A stretch of DNA of 8,195 nt from Verrucomicrobiales bacterium (GCA_022424805.1 JAKMGR010000480.1:1-8195), one strand, 5' to 3'; counted from the first letter of the stretch, positions 1 to 7,131 are shown. Notes: a model not told the origin generated them from the sequence alone. Program-made: numbers and translations.

Positions 1-764
1 CCCCTGACCCATTGTTCTTTTTCACGGGAGTATTTCGGTTTTCCTATCCTTGGCGGATAGATGTCGGTGGGAACTTTGACTTTCACTTCTGGGTACTCCT
101 CCAAGTGTCTGGGAGCAGGAGTGAAAGGGCCATGGACTGCACCATAGCAGACCCAGAGATAGAAGGGCTTTTCTTCTTTTTTCCCATGTCCACCTCGAAT
201 ATATTCTTCAGCCCACTTGGTGTAGTTGTCGGTGGAGTAGCCGGGCGTCATGACGGGGTTACCCCCATTTTTCTCGATGAGTTGGTTGTAGTAGTAGTTG
301 CCGGAATTTTCCTGGTAGCGGGGGCGGTTCCACACGAGTTGGTAATCCCAGTCACGTCCGTAGCCGGTATCGGTTCCGGTGTGCCACTTTCCAATCTGGG
401 CAGTCTGGTATCCGGCCTTTCGAAACTCGGCGGGCCAGAAACGACATTTTTCCGGATCGTAGGCGCTGCCGGGGTATTCACCCTCCATCCGCATCGACTC
501 GATTCCGAAGCTGTGATGCCCGGTCAGCAAGGTCGCGCGCGATGGCATGCACCAAGTCCCAATCGTAGCGTGGTGAAAGCGGATTCCGCTCTCCGCGAGG
601 GCGTCGATGTGAGGTGTATCGATCCAGTCGTAGGACTCGGGATAACTTGAGACGGTTCGGTAGGAGTGATCGTCGGTGTAGAGAAAAAGAATATTCGGCT
701 TATCTGCAGCAAGAACTAAAGATGAGAAGCCAACGAGTATGAAAGGCAGGAGGAAGTTCCACAT
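1..764 (-). CDS. Exported S1-family sulfatase, N-terminal part (cut by window edge)
   Basis: The first 254 residues of a type I sulfatase, an enzyme class that hydrolyses sulfate esters, often on polysaccharides in this group of bacteria. Residues 1-19 form a signal peptide ending SLVLA before ADKPN, so the enzyme should act outside the cytoplasm. The metal-binding start of the fold is seen as NILFLYTDDH (24-33). The signature CMPSRATLLTG begins at Cys72, the residue that would be converted to formylglycine; Met is unusual directly after the Cys. GKWHTG (125-130) supplies the conserved Lys126 and His128. The rest of the protein, including the C-terminal half of the active site, lies beyond position 1. 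Start chosen at 764 because it gives the signal peptide directly; a weak AAGAG precedes it. The gene lies 41 bases downstream of the phosphate cotransporter gene and could share its transcript. Substrate cannot be told from this part. Confidence 0.93.
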   Translation of the reverse strand, partial: MWNFLLPFILVGFSSLVLAADKPNILFLYTDDHSYRTVSSYPESYDWIDTPHIDALAESGIRFHHATIGTWCMPSRATLLTGHHSFGIESMRMEGEYPGSAYDPEKCRFWPAEFRKAGYQTAQIGKWHTGTDTGYGRDWDYQLVWNRPRYQENSGNYYYNQLIEKNGGNPVMTPGYSTDNYTKWAEEYIRGGHGKKEEKPFYLWVCYGAVHGPFTPAPRHLEEYPEVKVKVPTDIYPPRIGKPKYSREKEQWVR

Positions 765-805
765 GCTCTTTTCTGCCCGAAGGTGCTCTGCCTGACAAGT
801 CGGAA

Positions 806-2560
806 TCACTTTTCGTACTTGTCCGGAATATCGTCATAATGCTCCAGATAAAAGGCGGTCTGCACGACGTTGAGCCCGTAGTTGGCGATCAATTCGAACT
901 GATTGTTCATTTCGATAACGACCATTTCCGCTTTCACGGTAGTCGGGTCGGCGCTCATGCGAGCCATCGCCGCTTTGTTCTGCTGCTTCCGTAACTTGTC
1001 GGTCTCGTCTTCGAGGTCTTGAGCCTGTTTCAGTTTTTCTTCGTCGGCTCCGTTATCGAGCACGTCCATATAGAGGTCGATCAATACGAGAACTTTTTCC
1101 GCAAAGGCGATGATATTTTTCGCCACCTCCCCGGTCACCATGCGGTCTTTTTTGTATTTCCGGTTGGTGATTTGAATAAGGCGATAGATCGCATCAGAAA
1201 CTTCTTCCAATTCGGCTACGATTCGGAGCATTCGTCCGATTGAGCGGGCGTTTTCTTTGTTCAATTCCGCCGCTGACGTGCGAACGAGATACTCGGTGAT
1301 GTCGTGGGTGAGAAGGTCGGCATCGTCTTCCAGTTGCTTTAATCGCAAGACCTCTGCCCCAAGATCACTTTCGGGATTCTTGAAAACATGAATATATCCG
1401 CTGAACATGTCCTTGGTGATTTCAGCCAATTCCATGGTCGCTTTTTCCGCCTCGGGAATATTCAGCTCCCCGATGTCGACCATAGCTCGAGAAATGAACT
1501 GCAATCTTGGTTTTTCGTCAGCTTCGGATTCTTTTTCGGGAACCCATTTAGTGACAATCTTCGCGATGAGGGGAACGAATCCGATCAGTAGGAGAATATT
1601 GCAGAGATTGAAGAGCGAGTGGAAAATGGCTAGAGTGAACCCAATCGGAGTATTATGTTTTTCCGTTCGAAACGATTCGGGTAGGGCTTCGCTTAAGGTT
1701 GTGGCCATACTGGAAAACGGGAAAAATAGTATCAGTACCCACAGCACTCCTAACATGTTGAACAGGAAGTGAGCCCGCGCCGCTCGTTTAGCGTTTGTCG
1801 TAGTTCCTATCGAAGCCAGCCATGCCGTCACGGTGGTTCCGATGTTTTCCCCGAGAACAATGGCTGCGGATTCATGGAATCCGATCCAACCTTGAATCGC
1901 GAGGGTTACGGTAATGGCCATCGCAGCCGATGACGATTGAACCGCCAATGTCAGGACGACACCGATTATCAAAAACATGACAATGGAAAGGTGACCCTTC
2001 CCGGAAATGCTAGCGATGAAATCGCGGATTTCCATGGCCCGCGCCTGGAGGATGGGGTCCGTGCTCGCCAGCATGCTTTTCACATCAGGGACGGAATCTT
2101 TGAGCAGGGAAAGTCCGTAGAAGAGAAGGCCGAATCCGATGAGAACTTCGCCGATATTCTTCCACTTGTCTTTCCCGGCAAAAAAGAAGGGGAGGCCAAT
2201 TCCGATGATGGGAAGAGCAATTTTAGAAAGGGAAAATTTTCCGATCGAAGCGATGATCCAGGCAGTCAGGGTTGTGCCGAGGTTGGCTCCCATAATTACT
2301 CCGATTGATTCGACAAGAGTCAGCAGTCCAGCGTTCACAAAGCTAACCACCATAACCGTTGTAGCCGAGGATGACTGAATCAAACCAGTAGTGACGAGGC
2401 CAGTCGTGACGCCCGCAAAACGGTTGTGTGTCATCGTCGCCATAATCTTCCGCATCCTGTCTCCTGCGGTGCGTTGAATACCTTCGCTCATGACTTTCAT
2501 GCCGAAGAGGAAGACTCCAAGGGAGCCGAGAATTTTGAGAATGAATGTGAGTGTGTCCAT
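806..2560 (-). CDS. Na+/phosphate cotransporter family protein with C-terminal PhoU-like domain
   Basis: A 584-residue integral membrane protein of the Na/Pi cotransporter II family (NptA/YjbB-like), expected to move phosphate across the inner membrane with sodium. The membrane part has the family's inverted internal repeat. Each half carries a QSSSA motif (QSSSATT at 62-68, QSSSAAM at 208-214) followed by a G-x-N-[LI]-GTT motif (GANLGTT at 91-97, GENIGTT at 237-243). A GVFLFGM segment sits near the N-terminus. From about residue 350 the protein becomes a soluble, charged helical region resembling PhoU, a common fusion in this family that suggests regulation by phosphate state. Start: the frame is open to a GTG at 2608 and an ATG at 2587, but the ATG at 2560 puts the first membrane helix (MDTLTFILKILGSLG) at the N-terminus as in relatives; no start has a clear ribosome binding site. 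A terminator separates it from the gene upstream. Confidence 0.93.
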   Translation of the reverse strand: MDTLTFILKILGSLGVFLFGMKVMSEGIQRTAGDRMRKIMATMTHNRFAGVTTGLVTTGLIQSSSATTVMVVSFVNAGLLTLVESIGVIMGANLGTTLTAWIIASIGKFSLSKIALPIIGIGLPFFFAGKDKWKNIGEVLIGFGLLFYGLSLLKDSVPDVKSMLASTDPILQARAMEIRDFIASISGKGHLSIVMFLIIGVVLTLAVQSSSAAMAITVTLAIQGWIGFHESAAIVLGENIGTTVTAWLASIGTTTNAKRAARAHFLFNMLGVLWVLILFFPFSSMATTLSEALPESFRTEKHNTPIGFTLAIFHSLFNLCNILLLIGFVPLIAKIVTKWVPEKESEADEKPRLQFISRAMVDIGELNIPEAEKATMELAEITKDMFSGYIHVFKNPESDLGAEVLRLKQLEDDADLLTHDITEYLVRTSAAELNKENARSIGRMLRIVAELEEVSDAIYRLIQITNRKYKKDRMVTGEVAKNIIAFAEKVLVLIDLYMDVLDNGADEEKLKQAQDLEDETDKLRKQQNKAAMARMSADPTTVKAEMVVIEMNNQFELIANYGLNVVQTAFYLEHYDDIPDKYEK

Positions 2561-2630
2561 GGATTGGAGTGTTCGTCGACACTCCATCAAATTTTGCGAA
2601 AAAGTCACGTTCTATCTTTAAAGAAAACGC

Positions 2631-2664
2631 AAAAAAAGAGCAGTCTTTCGACTGCCCTTTTTTC
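2631..2664 (-). terminator. Rho-independent terminator after the small secreted protein gene
   Basis: The sequence folds into a stem of 13 base pairs (2633-2645 with 2650-2662) around a four-base loop, GAAA on the minus strand. All pairs are Watson-Crick except one G-U pair on the minus-strand RNA. On the minus strand it is followed by a run of T ending at about 2631. It lies 30 bases after the stop of the small secreted protein gene and before the cotransporter start, so it should end that transcript. The A run on the other side means it could also work in the plus direction, although no plus-strand gene is seen reading into it. Confidence 0.88.
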
Positions 2665-2693
2665 GGTTGTTGCTGTTGTGGGGTGGAAAGCCC

Positions 2694-3059
2694 TTAGTAT
2701 GAGAGTGTTCTCGCGTAGATGCGGCTGGTGCCGTTCGAGTAGAAGTCCCGATATGTCACCACGGTGACGTGGTAAGTGTAGGGACGCCCGCAACTCGTGT
2801 AAGCCGTTTTGCAGATGCGACGACGGCTGATCACCTGGGTGCTGATTCTGCGCGGCGAATAGCAATGGCCGTGGCTGCGGAAGTTGTGTCCGACGTAGGA
2901 ATTGATGTGAGGCCGGCCTCGGTTGTGGAAGTGTGAACTGTAGTGTCCGCTGTGACCAGAACCGATGCTAAAAGAGAACCGAGGTCCCGCATCAGTCTCG
3001 GAGGTGAGTCCGACAAGTGCGCCGATAGCGATGGCGAGTGAGAGGATTGTTTTTTTCAT
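2694..3059 (-). CDS. Small secreted basic protein, rich in His, Arg and Tyr, function unknown
   Basis: A 121-residue protein that I do not recognise by name. Residues 1 to about 24 form a signal peptide (MKKTILSLAIAIGALVGL, then SETDA before GPRF), so it should be exported. The mature part is strongly basic, with 13 Arg and almost no acidic residues (Asp105 only). Residues 36-65 hold eight His (36, 39, 43, 45, 51, 58, 63, 65) among Gly, Ser and Asn, which could bind metal. Three Cys follow at 66, 83 and 90. The C-terminal end (VTYRDFYSNGTSRIYARTLSY) resembles short exported proteins I associate with Verrucomicrobia, but this is an impression, not a search result. It is a stand-alone gene: 111 bases lie upstream and a strong terminator follows. 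No good ribosome binding site precedes the ATG. The signal peptide plus terminator make a real gene likely. Confidence 0.8.
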   Translation of the reverse strand: MKKTILSLAIAIGALVGLTSETDAGPRFSFSIGSGHSGHYSSHFHNRGRPHINSYVGHNFRSHGHCYSPRRISTQVISRRRICKTAYTSCGRPYTYHVTVVTYRDFYSNGTSRIYARTLSY

Positions 3060-3170
3060 GGCAATAGGGGAATTGGGTCTTTGCGCCAGCGGGATGCCAG
3101 CGGCATGGTGAGTAGACGCGCGAAAAACGCGGCCTATTCACTTTTTCCCTTACCTGTTGATTGCCTCGAA
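3060..3170. other. Intergenic region with short direct and inverted repeats
   Basis: This stretch separates the cytochrome protein gene from the small secreted protein gene and must hold the promoter of the latter. GCCAGCGG occurs twice, at 3085-3092 and 3096-3103, 11 bases apart, about one helical turn. The second copy sits inside a small hairpin (ATGCC, AGC, GGCAT). A further short inverted repeat (CGCG, AAAAA, CGCG) lies near 3118-3130, without a T run on either side. No convincing -10/-35 pair or terminator was found. An operator role for the direct repeat is only a guess. Confidence 0.35.
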
Positions 3171-5528
3171 TTACTTTTGACCCAGCCAGAAAAGCAGGTC
3201 AGAGATTTCTCCATCAGACATTTGGAGAAATAACCCCGGTGGCATTAGGGAAACCGGGATGCGGGTGCGCTCCATCATTTCGTTGTAATTCGCCTGAAAT
3301 TCGTTTCCGGATATATCAGAGAAAAAGCTCGTTTTTCCCTTCTGGCCGTAGAGAAAACCGACCTTTTCGGTGCCGTCGGCCAAGGTGATCTGCCAAGGCT
3401 CGTATTGAGGCGCAACTTCGGCTCCGGGATCGATGATGGAGCGAACGATGTGTTCCCGTCCGCGCTCGTTAATGTCTGACAAGTCAGGTCCGCCTTGTTT
3501 TCCGAATCCTCCGAATTGGTGGCAGCTTGCGCAGTGGCGGTGAAAAACGAGGCGTCCGTGATCACTTCGCTGAACGGGATTCTTTCTGGCGGTATCAATC
3601 GCGTCAATGTATGTCAGCCAAGCAGGGAGGTCATCAGGAGCGGGTCGTGACTCGCTGTTGGCAACGAGATTGGCAACGGGCGCGCTCACTTCCCGAGCAA
3701 AACGAGTGACACGCTCAGGCGTTTCTTTGTTCTCAAGAATCTCTTTGGCAAAAGCGACCGCCTCTTTTTGCTTGGGGTGGGTCAGCAGAGTCAGCATGAC
3801 CTTGATGCGAAGATCAGCATCGCCGGATTCATAAATTTGCCGAAGGTCATTGATGGAAAGAAAATTCTCTCGATCTGCGAGCACCTCAAAGGCAGCCGCG
3901 CGAACCTTGCTGCTGGCATCGGATTGACGAAGCTGCTCACCGATCAGCTTTTGCACTTGTTTATCAGCGACCTCTTTTCCGTCAATTCGGGCGAGGGCAG
4001 TGATCGCAGCGAGGAATAGTTTCGGCGTGGGGGGATTGCTGACGATTGCTTCGACGGCGTCCCGGTTTTTCTGCAGTTGCAAATCGCTGATCCACTTGAG
4101 TGCGAGCAACTGAATGGAGGGATCTGAATCAGCCAATCCTATAGTTGAAATTCCCTCCAGATCTTCCGGGTCAGCATTTCTCGCGGCGAGGAGTCTGAGG
4201 GCTCGTCGATGTGGATCGGACTCGGCCCGTATTGCTGCCGCATCTCGATCGGCTTCTCCGAGCCCTCGGATTAGGGCAGGGGAGAGACGCGGGTCCGTCC
4301 AGTAGATATCCTGGGTCGGATCCGCTTTCATCAGGGGAATGCGCGCTTCGGCTTCCGGCATGGGGTAGAGAGTGGAAGCCCAGCCAGTGACTTTCCAGAT
4401 TGCTCCTTCGCCGTGAAGCTGGTAATCGCTCTTCACCCAGTCGCTGCAATAGAGACTGCCATCGTCGGAGGCAGCAAAAGCGACGGGGCGGAAATTTCCT
4501 TCTCCACGCACGAGTATTTCCTGCTTCGTAGAAAAACCGAATCCATCCCACTTGAGGTGGTAGCGTTCGATCCGCCTGTCGGCCCACGAAGCGACATAGA
4601 GAGCGCCATTGGCGTAAAAGACATCGCATGGTGCTTCGCCGGTTCCGTGCAGCATGGGCATAGTTCCCGGTAGCTCTCCGTCCCAGGCGATAAAGGGGTG
4701 TTGACCGCTACGACCATAGCGGTATTGATAGCCATAATCTCCGCCGTAAATGACGAAGTGGAGGCGACTTGGCGGGCGGGAACTTGGGTCGTTGTCGGTT
4801 GCAAAAATAAATCCTCCGGGGGCGTGAACGACGCCAAATGGATTCCAGAACCCTGTCGCAAAACGTTGCAAAGAACTTCCATCTGCCTGCGCCCACCAGA
4901 TGTTGCCACCCTCTCCCTGATCAGAAATCTTAGTTTTTCTACCTCCAATGATTGTGTAGGGCGCGCCAAGGTTTTCTCCCACGCCAAAGATCAAGTTGCC
5001 GAGATCGTCGAAGGTGAGGCCCGAAATCCCGTTGTGAGGATAGTTGCCCTCGGTTTCGAGAAAGACGATTCGTCGCTCGACGCGGTCTGGATCAGCAACG
5101 CCATCGTTGTTATCATCCCAGAGGCGGATGATCTCGTTTCTCGTAGCCACGTAGATCGCTCCTGACTCCGGGTGAACCGCGATGTCCATCGTCGCGACGA
5201 GCTCATTCTGATAGAACACTGACTTCTGATCAGCGATGCCATCTCCGTCTGTGTCTTGAATCCAGAAAATCTGATCGGTTTCTACACCCTCGTAGTCATC
5301 CGGTCGGAAATGAGTGTTTGATTGAACTGCGAGAAGCTTCCCTGACTGAGTTATAGCAAGGCCGGTTGGCTGTTTGATCAGGGAAGAATCAGCAAAACGC
5401 TGGATGCTTACGCCTTCCGCCACCGGGACCGGGGCCAACTCGACCGGCACTGAACGAGGCGCGGGATCTTGCGCCGTGGCGATGGATCCTGACAGGAGCA
5501 AAGAAAAAAAGAAAATCCCGAATTTCAT
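3171..5528 (-). CDS. Exported PVC-type propeller/HEAT-like/cytochrome c protein (putative membrane-bound dehydrogenase)
   Basis: A 785-residue exported protein of the large PVC-specific family annotated as putative membrane-bound dehydrogenase. The signal peptide is MKFGIFFFSLLLSGSIATA before QDPAP. Residues about 35-385 form a glucose/sorbosone-dehydrogenase-like beta-propeller; typical pieces are NGISGLTFDDLGNLIFGVGEN and FVIYGGDYGYQYRYGR. Residues about 415-620 are Ala/Leu-rich helices resembling HEAT repeats. The C-terminal domain has one haem c site, CASCH (Cys666, Cys669, His670), with SLMPPG (Met762) as a possible second axial ligand. Two acidic loops, DTDGDGIAD (92-100) and DDNNDGVAD (138-146), look like calcium-binding loops. 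Likely role: periplasmic oxidation of a sugar or similar substrate with electron transfer through the haem; the substrate is unknown. Start: a GTG at 5552 overlaps the pssA stop, but the ATG at 5528 starts the signal peptide directly and follows GAGAAAG. Probably co-transcribed with pssA. Confidence 0.92.
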   Translation of the reverse strand: MKFGIFFFSLLLSGSIATAQDPAPRSVPVELAPVPVAEGVSIQRFADSSLIKQPTGLAITQSGKLLAVQSNTHFRPDDYEGVETDQIFWIQDTDGDGIADQKSVFYQNELVATMDIAVHPESGAIYVATRNEIIRLWDDNNDGVADPDRVERRIVFLETEGNYPHNGISGLTFDDLGNLIFGVGENLGAPYTIIGGRKTKISDQGEGGNIWWAQADGSSLQRFATGFWNPFGVVHAPGGFIFATDNDPSSRPPSRLHFVIYGGDYGYQYRYGRSGQHPFIAWDGELPGTMPMLHGTGEAPCDVFYANGALYVASWADRRIERYHLKWDGFGFSTKQEILVRGEGNFRPVAFAASDDGSLYCSDWVKSDYQLHGEGAIWKVTGWASTLYPMPEAEARIPLMKADPTQDIYWTDPRLSPALIRGLGEADRDAAAIRAESDPHRRALRLLAARNADPEDLEGISTIGLADSDPSIQLLALKWISDLQLQKNRDAVEAIVSNPPTPKLFLAAITALARIDGKEVADKQVQKLIGEQLRQSDASSKVRAAAFEVLADRENFLSINDLRQIYESGDADLRIKVMLTLLTHPKQKEAVAFAKEILENKETPERVTRFAREVSAPVANLVANSESRPAPDDLPAWLTYIDAIDTARKNPVQRSDHGRLVFHRHCASCHQFGGFGKQGGPDLSDINERGREHIVRSIIDPGAEVAPQYEPWQITLADGTEKVGFLYGQKGKTSFFSDISGNEFQANYNEMMERTRIPVSLMPPGLFLQMSDGEISDLLFWLGQK

Positions 5529-5548
5529 ATCGATTCTTTCTCGGGAGA

Positions 5549-6418
5549 TCACGCTACATCCTCGTCGTCTTTTGCCGGTTCTGGCTCGAATTCAGGTTCT
5601 TCGTCGAGTCCTTCCTCGATTTCCTGTCGCCATTTGCGAGAAATCCAGGGGCGGATCAATCCATAAATAAAGTAGCTCAGGAAGATGATGAGGGGAACAA
5701 ACTCGACGAAATTTACCGCGCAAACCAGGATGAGAACCGCTGCGAACAGCCACACGAGCGAACGTCGTGCTTTCCAGTTCATTGCCTTGAAGCTCGGGTA
5801 ATTGAACTCGCTCAGCATCATGAAAGATAGCAGGAGCATCAGGACGAGCAGCACATAACGCCACGCCCCGATTTCCAGTTTCCCTTCGTTCAGCCAGAGA
5901 ATGAACATCGTGAGCGATGCTATGAGGCCAGCCGCCGCAGGGATGGGAAATCCGACAAAATCTCTGTTTTTCCGTTCATCCGGGTTTTCCGCTTCCGCTT
6001 GAGCAAGGCAGTTGAAGCGCGCGAGGCGCATTGCTCCGCAGAGTAAATAGATGAAAGCAATAGTCCAACCAAGTCGATTGTCGAAGGTGCTCAACACGAT
6101 ATCCATCACCAGCAAGGCCGGAGCGATTCCAAAAGATACAATGTCCGCTATCGAGTCGAATTCCCGTCCGAACATCGACTCCTGCCCTTTGATCCGGGCG
6201 AGGCGCCCATCCAGCGCATCGAAAAAACAGGCTCCGAGAATCAGGAAAATAGCGAGATGGAAATCTTTTGCCCCGCCAGCGTCATCACCCATTCCTTGGA
6301 AAATCGTCAATACTGCGCTGAAACCGCAGGCCAGATTTCCCGCCGTCATCAGGTTGGGCAGCAGATAGACTTGCGGATCACTCCAAGGGCCGGGCACGTG
6401 GCGTTTCATAACGTTCAT
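5549..6418 (-). CDS. pssA: CDP-diacylglycerol--serine O-phosphatidyltransferase (phosphatidylserine synthase)
   Basis: An inner-membrane enzyme that joins CDP-diacylglycerol and L-serine to give phosphatidylserine and CMP, the first step to phosphatidylethanolamine. It carries the complete CDP-alcohol phosphotransferase signature: Asp67, Asp70-Gly71, Ala74-Arg75, Gly84, Asp88 and Asp92 (DALDGRLAR, then FGREFDSIAD), where the aspartates bind the metal ions. The early LLPNLMTAGNLACG segment and the conserved GFPIPAAAG segment (about 155-165) favour PssA over PgsA or cardiolipin synthase. Several hydrophobic helices follow the motif. At 289 residues it is longer than minimal type II enzymes and ends in an acidic tail (EEPEFEPEPAKDDEDVA). 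A second ATG at 6409 is an equally possible start; neither has a clear ribosome binding site. No phosphatidylserine decarboxylase gene is visible beside it. It leads a likely two-gene transcript with the cytochrome protein and is divergent from the Fe-S genes. Confidence 0.93.
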   Translation of the reverse strand: MNVMKRHVPGPWSDPQVYLLPNLMTAGNLACGFSAVLTIFQGMGDDAGGAKDFHLAIFLILGACFFDALDGRLARIKGQESMFGREFDSIADIVSFGIAPALLVMDIVLSTFDNRLGWTIAFIYLLCGAMRLARFNCLAQAEAENPDERKNRDFVGFPIPAAAGLIASLTMFILWLNEGKLEIGAWRYVLLVLMLLLSFMMLSEFNYPSFKAMNWKARRSLVWLFAAVLILVCAVNFVEFVPLIIFLSYFIYGLIRPWISRKWRQEIEEGLDEEPEFEPEPAKDDEDVA

Positions 6419-6493
6419 AATCGACCCAGATCGGGATTTTCAAAACGCAATTTTCCCATGTAAATCTGGCGTGATCGGTCTACCTTTGTGGAA
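6419..6493. promoter_or_regulatory. Divergent promoter region between pssA and the Fe-S assembly genes
   Basis: These 75 bases must drive transcription both ways. For pssA, the minus strand has TTTACA (plus positions 6459-6464), a 17-base spacer and GAAAAT (6436-6441), a fair match to a sigma-70-type promoter that would give a short leader. For the plus-strand genes the best pair is TTTTCA (6437-6442), 18 bases, TAAATC (6461-6466), which is weaker. The two candidates overlap, so they could compete for polymerase. These are reads by eye; sigma factor consensus for this organism is not known. Confidence 0.4.
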
Positions 6494-7057
6494 ATGGCTG
6501 AACTTGCAGAACCTCCCTCGATCGATGGCAGCATCACTATGGCTGAAGTCCTCGCGACTTTCCCTGGTGCCAAACGTGCCCTTTTTGCTGAATACCATAT
6601 TGGCGGATGCCAAAGCTGCAGCTATGACAACGAAGAAACTCTCGCACAAGTGTGCGAGCGGAATGAAGACCTTCCCGTCGATGAAGTAATTCAGCACATC
6701 CTCGCAGCTCACGAGAATGATAAGAAGATCCTCATCGAACCAACGGATCTCGCTGATTTACTGAAGGAAGACTTGCCTCCCCGTTTGCTCGATCTGCGCA
6801 CTCGCGAAGAGTATGAAGCAGTTGCGCTCACTGGAGCAGAGTTGTTCAGCAACGAACTCCTCCAGGAAATTTTTGGAAGCGAAAACAAAGAGCGGGCGAT
6901 CGTTCTCTATGATCACACCGGTGATAAGGTCCTCGATCCAGCAGCCTATCTTATTGGGCATGGGTTCAAAAATACGCGTGCGCTCCGCGGCGGCATCGAT
7001 GTCTACGCGCAGGAAGCCGATAGCAGCGTTCCGAGATATAAACTTGAGTTCGAGTAA
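6494..7057 (+). CDS. DUF1858-type CxxC domain fused to a rhodanese-like domain lacking the catalytic Cys
   Basis: A 187-residue cytoplasmic protein with two parts. Residues about 9-72 resemble the DUF1858/ScdA-N type redox-disulfide domain: ITMAEVLATFPGAKRALFAE, then GGCQSC with Cys39 and Cys42, and Cys54 further on. Residues about 78-175 form a rhodanese-like fold, with RLLDLRTREEYE as the first conserved stretch and a HGFKNTRALRGGI end. In active rhodaneses the loop after the central strand starts with the sulfur-carrying Cys; here it reads YDHTGDK, with Asp140 at that place, so sulfur transfer by the usual mechanism is unlikely. It lies 74 bases before the Fe-S scaffold gene, which suggests a part in cluster assembly, perhaps as a sulfur, iron or redox partner; that is inference. 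A GTG at 6488 in frame is the other possible start and adds two residues. No clear ribosome binding site. Confidence 0.85.
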   Translation: MAELAEPPSIDGSITMAEVLATFPGAKRALFAEYHIGGCQSCSYDNEETLAQVCERNEDLPVDEVIQHILAAHENDKKILIEPTDLADLLKEDLPPRLLDLRTREEYEAVALTGAELFSNELLQEIFGSENKERAIVLYDHTGDKVLDPAAYLIGHGFKNTRALRGGIDVYAQEADSSVPRYKLEFE

Positions 7058-7101
7058 TTTGAACAAAAGCGGACACGATCCCGTCTGAACTTACCGTATA
7101 C

Positions 7102-7122
7102 TTTCACCTTTAACTGCGAAGC
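7102..7122 (+). repeat. Leader motif copy 1, before the Fe-S scaffold gene
   Basis: Starts TTTCACCTTT, then AC two bases on and GCG three bases later, ending GC; 17 of 21 positions match the copy at 7627-7647. It ends 9 bases before the ATG at 7132. A TATACT at 7097-7102 just upstream resembles a -10 element, but no good -35 partner was found. It could be part of a translation leader or a binding site. Confidence 0.4.
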
Positions 7123-7131
7123 ATTTCTCCT

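Noticed and set aside
12..650. Long plus-strand open frame of 212 codons
   Set aside because: It lies antisense to the sulfatase, whose signal peptide, active-site signature and GKWH motif are clear. Its translation is low-complexity and unlike any family known to me.
765..805. Possible terminator or promoter between cotransporter and sulfatase genes
   Set aside because: GCAGAGC and GCAGAAAAGAGC are an imperfect direct repeat and not a hairpin, and no T run or -10/-35 pair was found.
2605..2865. Minus-strand open frame overlapping the small secreted protein gene and terminator
   Set aside because: It reads straight through the terminator hairpin, and the competing frame has a proper signal peptide and stops before the hairpin.
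3118..3130. Possible terminator CGCG-AAAAA-CGCG after the cytochrome protein gene
   Set aside because: The stem has only about four pairs and no T run follows in either direction.
4171..4629. Minus-strand open frame of 152 codons inside the cytochrome protein gene
   Set aside because: Same strand but other frame; it is very rich in Arg and Ser and overlaps a well-supported gene throughout.
4433..4987. Minus-strand open frame of 184 codons inside the cytochrome protein gene
   Set aside because: A frame shadow of the propeller region with no recognisable domain or start context.
4698..5165. Plus-strand open frame of 155 codons
   Set aside because: Antisense to the propeller domain and without domain features; explained by codon bias of the real gene.
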